From Adiantum capillus-veneris (lineage: Eukaryota > Streptophyta > Polypodiopsida > Polypodiales > Pteridaceae): DNA of 64,000 bases. Location: the NCBI GenBank assembly GCA_014529385.2, contig CM043953.1, forward strand, positions 65,364,372 to 65,428,371, in the 5' to 3' direction. The notes under the pieces were generated by a model, which worked only from the letters and a program-made list of their open reading frames with translations, did not search any database and was not told the origin of the DNA. Shown one piece after another: positions 9,722 to 20,169 of this stretch (its first letter is position 1; every line of letters begins with the position of its first letter). A program made the position numbers and the translations under genes.

Positions 9722-12639
9722 CTAGTCACTAGTGCTCTCATCATCTTCCTCATCTTCCTCTTCTGAGCCTTGCTCATCAACATCATCCTCTTCCTCACAA
9801 GAGTCAAAGGATGACGGCTCATAATCTCCATCACTAATGAGGTTGCCTTCATCATCATACTCTGGCTCTCGAGGCTCTCTATCCTCGGAAGTGATGGCTG
9901 CCGCACAAGAGCCGCTTCCGGAGCCTCGCCGCACATAGGTCCTAGGAGCCTCCGTGGGTGTTGTTGATGCTTTGCTTCTACCTCTTGTAGCCCTGGCACC
10001 TCTGCCTCTTGTAGCCGATGTAACTCCATGGATGACGACCTTCTTGCGTGATCGTGTGCGAGAAACCCAGCGATCAATCTCCTCAAGCTCCAAGTAGAGC
10101 TCACGAAAAATCATTTGCTCCTCAGGGTCTTGCTCTTTATTGACACTCTTTAGAGTGTCAATCGTAAGTGTGAGCTCATCCACGTTGACCTATTTGACAT
10201 TTACAACATTGGACAATGAAAACATAATTAGTATATTCAAACTAATTAAAGACTAGACTTTAGAGTATAGAAAATGGAGAGAGTAGTGATTATAATTTAT
10301 AATTTATACCTGTCGAGCCATAGGCATCTCATGCATAGAGCGCAACATGCGTAAATTGGAGCGACAATAGATAAGTCGCTCTAATTGCTTCGTTGAGAGC
10401 TTGTTTCGGATTTTGGTGTGGATGAGGGAGTATGCGGACCAATTACGCTCACATGCTCCCGATGAGCAATCCTAAAACACATCAGGAGAGGCATAAGCTA
10501 TAAGAGACTATAGTTGAAGAGATTAAGCATAAAATGTAAAAGGTTGAGGCTTGTCGCTTACTTGGCCAAGAACCCTCAAAGCAAGTCGTTTGAGAGTAGG
10601 CAATTGATAGCCAAAGCTCTCCCACCAAAATAAAGGCTTCACCAAGGATTGCCGCTTCCAACACAAGTTGGAAGTAAATGCGGTGCCTCGTTGGTCGCTA
10701 TAGTTGATTACCTCTTGGAGAAATGCTCCAATGTCCTCTTCTTTTAGCACCTTAAAGAGGTAATTGTTGCGCTCCTCAATAAGCTCTTGATTTGCAAAGA
10801 GTTCGGGCTTCTTGTAAGCCGGATGCAAGAGAGCCGCAAAGTAATGGATAGGTCTCTTCATCCAATCCCACCGCTTTGTGATTAGGAGGAGAATGTCGTC
10901 TCTCTTGGGAGAGTCCTCGAGGTAATCACTACAAGAAGAGAGAGGAAATGTACTAAGTAGAGAAACAAGCATGTAGAATTTAAATATATAGAGAATGACA
11001 TATGTAATAATAAATATGTAGTTATACCGTGTTCCATCGGGAGCCCCATCTAGGATTGTAGACTTCTCAATCTCCTTGTAAGCTTCCTCCATGAAGTGCC
11101 ATAGAAGCCCAATAGTTGCCCCTTCCATGTCGGTCATGCGGAGAGCCTTGTACAAGGGAAAGATCGCAACGACAAGACCCTTAATTTCTTGCCAAAACTC
11201 CTCCCGCAAGCAAAGCCATTGGATGGCTTTTGCATCTTGTTGGGAAGCGGCGGACTCTCCATTCATCCACTCCTTAAACTCATCGGAGACCATGGTCTTT
11301 TGTATTTTGTTTTGCTCATCATAGAGCCGCTCTAGAAGTAGCCACATGGCGGCAAAGCGAGTGGCCGATGGCTTCTTCAACTCAAGGTCGGAGTAGGTGC
11401 GGTAAATGGCAAGCACCCTCACTTTGCCATTGATGAAATTGATGATGGAGAGTGCTTGGTTGAGGATATCTTTCACCCAACCTAGCTCCCCTATGTCTTC
11501 AAAGAGAAGGTCAAGGCAATGAGAGGCACATGGAGTCCATACTATGGATGGAAATTCCTTCTCTAGCCTCTTACTCATTGCTTTGCAATTTGAAGCATTG
11601 TCGGTAATCACTTGCACGACATGCTCCGCACCAACCTACACAAGAGGCATTTGTGACAAGAAGAGTTAAAACTTAAAAATTAAAACATAGGACTCATCGG
11701 CAATTGCTCAAGACATAAAGGCTCGATTTACGGTTTTACCTCAAGAATGGCTTGGCGGATGTGCTTCCAAATGAATGCCCCGGTCACTTTCTTCCCTCTC
11801 GAATCCGCATCCACCGCCCGTAAGAAGTACGTGCCAAGAGGACAAGAAACAAGAATGTTGATGATGCCCCTCTTCTTGCGGTCGCTCCATCCGTCGGAGA
11901 GGATAGAGCATCCATACTTTGCCCAACCCGCACGTACGGGCTCAAGTGACTTGTCAATCCTTGCCCTTTCTTCATCAAGCTTCTTTGTTCTCATGTCATG
12001 GTATGACACACCCGTCCACCCTTCGCATGGACCAACCGCCGCAATTGCTATGATCATCCTCTTCCATCGCTCCAACCGAAGAATGTTGAAGGAGAGATTG
12101 CATTCAATCACCGTGCGGGCAATCTCTATTTCCGCGATTCTTTGTCTCTCCTTGAGGAAAGACAAGGGGCCGGAGCATCCACCCACCGATTTCACAAGAG
12201 AAGTTTGCTTTGCCATCTTCGGAGGCCGGCCACCATCACTTGAAGACCCCTTGGACTTCTTGGACTTCTTGGAGGAGGCACTACCATCACATGAGGCCGC
12301 GGTGGCACCGGTAGCCATGGACATAGTTGGAGAGGCCTCTTCCTCCGAATCGGAGCTATCAACATCCGGCGACATGAACTCATCCGAGGTGACTCTACCC
12401 TTGCGTGTCTTCAATGGAAGATACTTTCTCTTGCATTCCGCAAGGATATCTTCGGGGATATTAGGACATGGCCCCGCTTGTCCTCCCATCTTTGTCAAGT
12501 GGATGATGAGACGGGTGACGGAAGAGGTCATAGCTTTTGGGCAATATTTGCACCACCACTTGCAAGAGTTTTGCTTGCCCCCCACCCGCTCAAAATATCG
12601 GCAATGCTTCTCAAAGGCTTCATGAAGAGGAGGCGGCAT
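9722..12639 (-). CDS. hAT transposase, intact five-exon gene
   Basis: This gene encodes the DNA transposase that cuts and pastes hAT-2. Exons by GT-AG sites (minus strand) are 12639-11740, 11635-11028, 10928-10562, 10471-10310 and 10189-9722. They total 2505 nt, an exact multiple of three, giving 834 residues with no internal stop. Domains in order: a BED-like zinc finger (C30, C33, H47 region), then a Ser/Lys-rich linker at about 90-150. A DUF659-type core follows with LSDGWSD (D249) and TDNASNC (D312), matching the first two catalytic acidic residues of hAT enzymes. The hATC dimerisation part contains CERNWS, where the third catalytic acidic residue is expected. The C-terminus is strongly acidic. 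Introns are about 90-120 bp. The start is the first ATG before the zinc finger. Activity is inferred, not shown. Confidence 0.9.
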
Positions 12640-12689
12640 TATGTAGTATGTAGCTAGTAGCTACTAGTATGATGTATGATGTATCAATA

Positions 12690-12692
12690 GAT

Positions 12693-12756
<64 letters not shown>
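12690..12756. repeat. (GA)n tract upstream of the hAT-2 transposase
   Basis: A long GA dinucleotide run lies about 55 bp upstream of the transposase ATG on the minus strand, inside the element. On the coding strand it reads (CT)n, so it may be part of the promoter or 5' UTR. No TATA box is obvious. Confidence 0.8.
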
Positions 12757-12758
<2 letters not shown>

Positions 12759-13270
12759 CAAGGAAGCTTGAAGGAGAGACCCGTCACGGTGTCACCCAAG
12801 GGAGCTTGAAGGAGAGAGATGGTAGACCCAATGGAGACTCGAGAGCTTGAGAGCTTGAAGCTTCAATGGAAGCACATGGAGATGAGAGGGTAGAGCATTG
12901 AGAGGCTTAGGGCTAAAGCTTGTAGCTTGTAGTTGTAGGTTGTGTTGGATAACAAAGGGGAAGGGTTGCTTAAATAGGAGAGGAAGAGCATGTGAGGCTT
13001 GACATTTGAGCAATGGGCATTGGCCCTTGGGCAATAAGCATGGCAATGTGCCAATGGCCCATGGGCAATAAGCATGGCATTTGGCTTCAAAACTGCCCGC
13101 AAACGGCTCCAAAAGGCCTACAAACTGGACGTTGCAAAACGGTCAAAAAGCTGCCAACGGTCATAAACTGCCGAAAAAAGTCACCGGACGGAACGAACGG
13201 AACGCACGGGACGGGACGGGTCCGGCTGGATGGAACGAGACGTTCCGTTCGACGTACGAAAACTACCCTG

Positions 13271-14915
13271 GCTCTGGGATACGAATAAAAAGACGCCTAC
13301 AAGAATCACAATTGACTCTAGTGATCCAATAGTGGGTAAAAGACCATTTAAACTCAAAAGGGGAAAATTTGCAGGTGCATGTTTTAACTGGATACCCGTT
13401 GTCATGGTCAATGAATGATTCCAAATTCTTGGATTGGGTTGAGGATAAAATAAGGTCTATATTACATTATTGGAAACTGTCTGCCTAGCCATTACATGTA
13501 AGACTCAGAGTAGTGCAGTCCATCTTGGTGGCATACATGCAATTTTTTCTACCATTATTGCATTGGCCACCTCGTCGTCTTCGGGCTTTCATGTTTAGGA
13601 TTATGAAGCATTTCTTGTCTACTTGCTCTCAGAAAAAAGGCCTGCGATTACTAGCTATGGATAAGCTATGTACTCCAAAGCATTGTGGTGGTCTAAATAT
13701 TCTACATTTGTGTTCTCATGTTATTGCAAGGAAGGCCACCTTGTTATTGATACTGGTAGAGCAAAGACAACTCTGGACACTGATGTTTGCATTTCTGTGT
13801 TCTCATGCAGTTTCTACACCAGCTTTTGTGCATTGGCAGCTTTCATACTAGTATAGGTTTTTTGGCAAATTTGAAGGCACGATACCTGGCTGCCCCCTTG
13901 TTTCCAGTGTTGTAGCTGATTGGGAAATAGTCACGAAGGAGTTGTCGTGGCTTTGTCGAGATGACATGAGTGGCAATCCGCTCAGAATGGAGAGTTTGCA
14001 TTGGAGTCGGGTTTTTGATCAGTAGCGGTCTCCAAAACATGCTTATTTTCTCTCCCGGAAAGGCATTGGAAGGATATGAGATATAATCGATGCTGATGGA
14101 AAGGTGCTGTCATTTAGACAGGCTGCTCTGACTTTTGGTCTTTTGAATGCTTTATAGACACATGTGGCACACCATTAAGGATCTGGTGGATCCTTTATCT
14201 CCCATTCTGTTGCTTGTTGCTGAGGATCGAATTTGTGACTGGCATTATGTCGGTTCTTCGATCCTCTCTATATTTGCGAAGGTGTATTGTCATTTGCAAT
14301 CATCTTCCTGATACAGGAACATTGTAATAAGGTATGAAATATGAACAAAGTTATGAAAGTGTGGCATGCTAAGATTCCTTTAAAGGAGTGATTGTTTATG
14401 TGGAGATGCATCATTGGGGTTCTCCCAACTGGTAGGTTTCTGCACTCTAGAAGATTAGCTTTCTCGCGATGTGTTCGTTGTGGTGCCAACATTGAGAATA
14501 TCCCACATTTATTGTGGTCTATGAAACAATTTGTGGACTACATCTCTACATCTCTTCGTATGCGTTTCCTGGGATACCTTTTTGTCGATATTTTTGGCTT
14601 TTTGGAGTGCTTCCGCCGCTGCTTAAGCCATATCCATACTTTTTCGATTGGGTTATATTCTGGGTGCTATGAGCAATGTGGAGAGCCCGGAATTTCCTCA
14701 TTTTTCAGCAGATTCAAATGGAGTATGTATCCTTCTTCAAAACATCTCTTCGACAGTTTCTTAAAGTCGCCTATGACTTGGATGAGCTCCCCTCTCTTCA
14801 TGACGAGCTCTACTTTAATTGTTTCTGATTTACTGCTTGTAATGTTTTCTATGGGTTTTCCTCGATATGAGGTTTCCCATTAGTAATTCAATCCGACATT
14901 ACTAAAAAAAAAAGT
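13271..14915 (+). pseudogene. L1-type LINE remnant: ORF1 end, RT C-terminus, poly(A)
   Basis: The DUF4283-like frame broken at 9275 continues here (about 13279-13415). It then passes into the C-terminal part of a LINE reverse transcriptase (WSMNDSKFLDWVEDKIRSIL near 13405-13470, CTPKHCGGLNILHL near 13670-13710). A zf-RVT-like domain follows near 14390-14520 (FMWRCIIGVLPTGRF, then CVRCGANIENIPHLL). Most of ORF2, including the endonuclease and catalytic RT, is deleted. The element ends in an A-rich tail at 14903-14913. The 3' end matches a second 5'-truncated copy at 40052-40115. Many stops are present. Confidence 0.75.
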
Positions 14916-14919
14916 GTGC

Positions 14920-15332
14920 GTTCGCTCACGTGTTGAGAGCACACACCCCCTCTCTTCCTTGTGAGAACACCACACACTCCCTTGGGTTTTTAATTTCTAT
15001 TGCGCTACTTTGGCAAGACCCATTGCCTTGATTTTTGTGCTTAAACGCTACTCCTTAATTTCAGTTTTGCGCTGCACCTTGGATCTCAATTTTCTGTGCT
15101 ATATGTAAGGCTTTTTGGAAGTTTCAATCTTCAATTTTTACGATCGCTACCTGCTTTTCTTGCTAAGGTTGAGCAACAAGCTCTTTCTGTGCTACAAAAG
15201 CTTGTCCAAGCTTCACACATTCCCGATAACTGCTCAAGAAGATCCTAACACCGCCGAGAGCGTGTAGGTGATCCTCGAGAAGCTCGCGATAATGCTGTTC
15301 TCCGTGCGATTGCTGTGGGCTCTGTTACCAAT
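14920..15332 (-). mobile_element. Copia leader region with primer-binding site
   Basis: Reading leftwards from the LTR at 15333, a primer-binding site complementary to initiator tRNA-Met (TGGTAACAGAGC on the minus strand) lies at 15319-15330, two bases inside the LTR. The rest is non-coding leader with no recognisable gag. It is truncated near 14920, next to the poly(A) tail of the L1 remnant. Confidence 0.7.
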
Positions 15333-15537
15333 TGTAGAATGCTACGTGCACGATGCATGCGTGCTAAGAGGGAAGAGGAGAAATAGACAGGAGAGTTTGG
15401 AGTTGAACCACATTACAAAGAGAAGAGTGTATAGGGTGGTTCCCGTATTGTATATATGAAGGAGAATGAATGAGTTAATGGTTAGTGTGTAGGCATGTGG
15501 TCATGGGGGGCAGCCACCATGGGCCTTTACCCCAACA
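15333..15537 (-). repeat. Copia 5' LTR, same family as X1
   Basis: A 205-bp LTR bounded by TGTAGAA on the left and CCCAACA on the right in plus-strand sense, so TGTTGGG...TTCTACA on the minus strand. It is followed by the tRNA-Met primer-binding site. It is similar to the X1 LTR at 1353-1553. No 5-bp target duplication is seen, in keeping with a truncated element. Confidence 0.75.
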
Positions 15538-15926
15538 CAGTGTAGGCATACAGAGCTTTCGGAATAATGTCAGCTCAAATCATCCAGTTACTTCTCGCAT
15601 GCTGTGCTCAACTCACCGTCTACAGCTTGTCTGAGGGCGACTCATGGATGTGAGGAGTGGTTGTGGCCACCCCCCAGCGAAAAAGCTGCCCTGGCGAGCC
15701 AGTCGCCGTTGCTATTCGTCGCTGCACAAGCACTTATTGCTCACAAGCTGAATTTGGAGGGCCCTCCTCAAGTGCTGTTAGAGGGCCTTTGGGGGAGCCC
15801 TCTTACTTGCATCAGTCCTTGTGATTCTAATGTTTCAAACCTCCTTGTTCTTTTAGCTATTTTGTAAATACTTTCTTTTCATTCGACCAAAAACAAGCTT
15901 GGAAACGTGCCTGGTTCAATTTGCAG
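15538..15926 (+). other. Sequence upstream of host exon A, no gene recognised
   Basis: I recognise no domain or element. The stretch ends in a pyrimidine-containing splice acceptor (AATTTGCAG) directly before the first candidate host exon, so it is probably intron. Confidence 0.4.
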
Positions 15927-15991
15927 GATTCAGACCAGATATATCGGATGGCAATGATGGAAATTCTGGATGGCATATGAGCCGCTCGGAG
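15927..15991 (+). CDS. Candidate host gene, exon A
   Basis: A 65-bp candidate exon preceded by TTTGCAG and followed by GAG|GTAATTT. In the frame that joins exon B it reads RPDISDGNDGNSGWHMSRSE with no stop, and it begins in a split codon, so at least one earlier exon is expected. It shows no similarity to any transposon in the window. The protein family is not recognised. The support is splice signals, open frame and phase agreement with exon B; there is no transcript evidence. Confidence 0.5.
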
Positions 15992-16071
15992 GTAATTTTT
16001 TATACTTACAAATATTATTTTTGTGGTCTCCATGTCTGGTGTAATTTTGTGCTGATGGTGTGCTTCAGTAG

Positions 16072-16176
16072 GCTCCATCTAATCTTGATGATTTCCAAGC
16101 CGATTTATCCAAGTTGCTTGCAAAGGATGACATTGATGTGGGTGTACCTGAGGGTTCTTCATCAACATCTCTACAG
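16072..16176 (+). CDS. Candidate host gene, exon B
   Basis: A 105-bp candidate exon between TTCAGTAG and CAG|GTACCTT, open for exactly 35 codons and phase 0 at both ends. It encodes an acidic, Ser-rich segment containing LDDFQADLSKLLAKDDIDV. Exon A ends on a codon boundary, so the two join cleanly across an 80-bp intron. The next downstream exon in the same phase is at 38790. Alternatively an unseen exon lies within the intervening transposon block. The family is unknown. Confidence 0.55.
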
Positions 16177-16755
16177 GTACCTTAACTGAAGCTGATAAAG
16201 TTGTATGTGTGCTTTAAAAGGATGGAGGAGGGTTATATGTATTTAGTGTCAATGGAGGTGGGTACCAATCGATTAAGGGTTTGGCCAATAAGTGTAAAAC
16301 CCATATCAAGAGGAACAATGATGGGCCATCATCAGATACATAGAAAGACCATTAACTCATATCATTGACCTACGTAGTTTTCTATTTAGAAAATGAAGGA
16401 TTATGCAATCCAGAGTCATAAGGCACGCTGTTGCTAGTCCAATCGACAACAGCCAAGACAAAGGTGAAGTGAAACGTCTGTAGCCAATGTGGCCTATGAG
16501 ACCAAACCAGTACATACAATGAAGGAAATCTCTCATCCGAGAAACAGAAAAATAAACCTGAAGCTAAAGGCTGAAACGAGATACCCACCTAAAATTTACA
16601 TCCATAGTCCAAACATACAAGCTATCATGAAATATCCTCTCTCTATGAAGTATCTCCCTCATGGGAAGATGTAGGTATGTGTGACTGAGATGTTGTGGCA
16701 TCTGCTTCCAATGGTGCTCAATGACAGCTCTGATATGATCTGTCTGTTATATGAA
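16177..16755. other. Intron-like sequence with a degraded LINE 3' end
   Basis: No gene is seen. Near 16460-16520 a weak copy of the LINE 3' block can be read on the minus strand (GTCTGTAGCCAATGTGGCC, then TATGAGACCAAA), suggesting an older decayed LINE end. Confidence 0.4.
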
Positions 16756-16965
16756 TGAGAGAGAAATGAAATGTGATATTAACGTCTTCAAAAGGCCAAT
16801 GTGACCTATGAGACCAGAAAGTTACAATGTGGTGGATCTGATACAAAGTCAGAGTGACAAGAGTAACAAGATGACAGAATGACAAAATGACAAAATAAAT
16901 TACTATGGAATCCTAAACTGCTAGGTGTGAACTAAGCAGCTCAACAGTTAGCTGGGATAGCTAGA

Positions 16966-18845
16966 TCACAGGAGATCCAGCATCGGTCGCTGGCGGATCT
17001 CATCAATCTTCTCCATGGTCAGTAGTTTGACCGGGCGTCGTGCATGTCGAGCCAAAGTGATCCAAATCCTCTGATGCAGCCTCCGTCGATGCTGTGTAGT
17101 CCTCCATAGTCGCAAGCGTCTGGATCTCCCCAGCTCAGTCGCTCGGTTGATCAGTGTGCCTCTAGTGTAAGGCGACAAGCTCTGCTGTGGTAGTAACTCC
17201 TTCGGGTGTCCAATGGCAGCTTTAAAGAAGTTTGTGATCTGTCTCTGAGACTGGCTAGTCTCTCCTCTCATCAAGCTCTCTCTGTGTCTGCGCAGCTTGA
17301 GCAAAAACAAACCCAGGCATCTCTGATCCTCGTACCGCATGACTCTAGAGAATGGTCCAAAGCCCTCTCTGAACAAGTAGTGGAAGTGGCCTCGTATCTC
17401 GTAGTAGACGGGGCAGTGTCATGTGCAGTGCAACTCTGTCTCAGGCTCGATGTCACACAGGGGGCATGTCCTGGCCTCTGTTGATACTCCGTTGTATCTC
17501 CCAGTCTCGATCCGTAGCTGGTGTGAAGATGTGCGTATTTGGCCAATAGCACATCGTATCCCATGAGACAAGTGGGTGTCCATGTATCTGGGCCTCGTCA
17601 CAAAACTATCCTCCGTAAGCTGGAGGAGATGCTCTCTGTAGAAAGCCATCTTCGTGCCCAGCTTTTGTGCTGGCTGTATCCATGTCCTCTTGGTGTCTAG
17701 CTGAGTCAAGTCCTGGCGAATGAGCCTGGTGATCTCAGACTGTGTAAGAGTCAGAGAGGACGCATCCAATGAGTACTGGAAGGGAGGCAATCTGTGTATG
17801 CTGAACCCATGCGCCTGAAACCATGATGTCATCTCCCCATACCAGCATGCTGTATCTCCGTGCATGGCTAACTGTCGAGAGGACTCAAGTGCAAGGCGTG
17901 CATATTTGTCTCTGGGAAGTTCCCACATGCGGTGGCTATAGATCTCGTCTGTATAAAGTGAGTCAGTCTTTAGTGTAAATGTATAACGGGTATGTGACCT
18001 ACCTCCTGATTTCTGGGCTGTACTATACTGGAATGAAACAGAAAATGTCAAAAGTGCATGATCCACTGCTACGTCCACTGGTCTAGCTCCCTCTATGAAA
18101 TCTTGAATACAAGGAATAAAGCTCGGTTGTGCCATAACATAATCCACTGTACTGGCCTCGTGTCTGTGGAAAGCATGTGAAACCGGCTGCTCCAAGAAAT
18201 CGTTGTAAGCCATTAAGTATGGCTAACCCATGCGCAGTCGTCATCTCCGTGAGGAATCTCCCATACTCCGTCTGTTCTCTGTCATGTGAGCATCTGTCAA
18301 GCCCCAACTCACCCACATCCAGCTCTCTAAGCATCTCATCTGAAGTGTCGTAGAAGACTGTCTGAGAGTTCCCTGTTCGGGCATTGAAGTCCCCTAGGAG
18401 GATGATATCACCATCCCTAGAAAACCTCCATATATCATCATCTAGTATAGAGAAAGGCGACTGTCCTCTGGATGCAGCATATACTGACGTACTGGGGGGG
18501 AAGTAACATATTGCAATGTATAGAAATCGGCCTGTGTCAGCTCTCAGCCTCACCCACATGTATCTAGCATGATCATCTCTCCATACAATATGTAGTAGTG
18601 GCTGTAACTCCTCCCTAAATAGCAGTGTTGCTACTCCTGAACCTCTACCCTGAACCTCTACTCCCATGCTCAGATCTCGCGACTGTCCTGTGGGCTGTCT
18701 CCCATCTGTATCCCACCACATGTGGCATAAGCTGTCCGGGGGCCTGATGCATCTCTGAGAAGAAAACAATGTCCTTGTCTCTGAAACTGTCCTCAAAGGC
18801 ACCAATGTCCAACCTCATAGATCCATTACAATTCCAAGTAGCCAT
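16966..18845 (-). pseudogene. LINE copy 3 ORF2: endonuclease plus C-terminal domain
   Basis: The frame starts at 18845 with MATWNCNGS, the usual start of an APE-type LINE endonuclease. It continues through LLGDFNAR (about 18390) and VDHALLTF (about 18050), which are endonuclease core motifs. Immediately afterwards it enters the region RLALESSRQLAMHGDTACWY (about 17880), which in copy 4 lies downstream of the reverse transcriptase. The RT palm, including the YADD motif, is therefore deleted. The end has the CPLCDIEPETELH cysteine-histidine cluster (about 17440-17480) and the basic MLDLL terminus at 16966. Several frame changes are present. Such a copy could not move without help from a relative. 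Confidence 0.8.
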
Positions 18846-18875
18846 CTTCAGTGTGGTCCGATAGGTCTCACACCG

Positions 18876-19792
18876 TCATGTAGAGCGCCGCTCTACAATC
18901 ACCACCCGACCATCTCTGTAAAAGGCCATCTTTCCCTTCTCCCTTGCCGTCGTAAGCTCTGGCATAACCTCTCTCATATGCACAAGTTGTGAGAGAGTGA
19001 GATCATCATCGAGAAAAATACCTGTCTTCTTGAGAGTAGGCCTCTTTCTCAAGAATTCCTTCTTCTCTTCCAAGGAGGGGAAGCGTAGTATGAGAGCTTT
19101 CCCTTTCGAAGATTCTTTCGGGCCATCACTCTTCTTGCCGACTCTCCATGCCTTTGTGTGTGAAGGCTTGTCCACCCCCATCGTGGATGTGAGGCTTGTT
19201 ACCTCTTTTTCCACATTATTTATGTCCTTGAGGCCGGTTACCCTCACATGTAGAGCCTGCATCCTCTTCTTTGTTCCTCTTCGAGGGTCATGTTAATAAG
19301 AGTTGGTGTACAAGGAGCTTCCTTACCTTTCCCTTTCGTGGCAACCTCAATCCATTTTTCGGCCTCCTCGACTTTCTTTTGTGTTGCGGAGATCACCGCG
19401 GCCCATGACTTCTTCTCCTCACCTTCCTTGATAACCCGTATTTCTTCTCTCATGGTATTCAATTCTTCCATCATGGATGGCTTAATTTCGCCTTCTTCAA
19501 GCTGTCCACTTTTTGCTTGTAGATTTCGGATGATGGAATCTTGGATGACCACTTTCTCCTCGAGCGAAGCGATCCTCCTACACATCCCATCTCTTTCTTC
19601 GGTCCATCTTTGAAGAAGAGTGCTCCTCTCCTTCCTCCACTTTTCAACTTCGTTTCTCCATTCTCTCATTTCCTTCTCTATTGCCGACATCCTTTTCCCT
19701 GTCCGCATGAAAGAGGCTTTGTGGGTGGCTGATGAGGGATCCGTCTTCTTACACGTGGGGAAAGCCGTTGGCACTTCTTCGACGCTTCCCAT
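18876..19792 (-). pseudogene. LINE copy 3 ORF1: coiled-coil RNA-binding protein
   Basis: Two frames overlap by a single frameshift near 19250: 182 codons (19792-19244) and 128 codons (19262-18876). The first half is Lys/Glu-rich with heptad character (EKEMREWRNEVEKWRKERSTL, SLEEKVVIQDSIIRNLQ), consistent with a coiled coil. The second half (LHVRVTGLKDINNVEKEV, ILRFPSLEEKKEFL) resembles the RRM-like part of L1-type ORF1 proteins. Family knowledge says such proteins bind LINE RNA as trimers. The frameshift is probably inactivating. The ORF2 ATG lies about 30 bp downstream. Confidence 0.65.

Positions 19793-20165
<373 letters not shown>

Positions 20166-20169
<4 letters not shown>

Larger units (their letters stand above)
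9276..13270 (-). mobile_element. hAT-2, complete autonomous-looking hAT transposon
   Basis: A 3995-bp element flanked by a perfect 8-bp target-site duplication, GCTCTGGG, at 9268-9275 and 13271-13278. The terminal inverted repeats are imperfect: CATAGTAGTCTCGTACG on the left and CAGGGTAGTTTTCGTACG on the right (minus-strand sense). Subterminal CGTAC-type motifs follow on the left, and GGGAC/CGGAACG-type motifs on the right. Eight-bp duplications and short imperfect terminal repeats are hallmarks of the hAT superfamily. The element disrupts an L1-type LINE. It contains one five-exon transposase gene without an inactivating change, so it is a candidate autonomous copy. Confidence 0.93.
16756..19792 (-). 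mobile_element. LINE copy 3, near full length but lacking the RT
   Basis: This copy runs from the ORF1 start at 19792 to the 3' block and GAAATGAAATG tail at about 16756. It is the only copy of the family here with both ORF1 and the endonuclease. The coding part between the endonuclease and the C-terminal domain is missing the reverse transcriptase that is present in copy 4. Its 5' end abuts the (TA)n/(GA)n tail of copy 4. Confidence 0.8.

Noticed and set aside
11747-12625. 292-codon plus-strand open frame
   Set aside because: It lies exactly antisense to exon 1 of the hAT-2 transposase, whose domains and splice structure are clear. The antisense frame has no domain.
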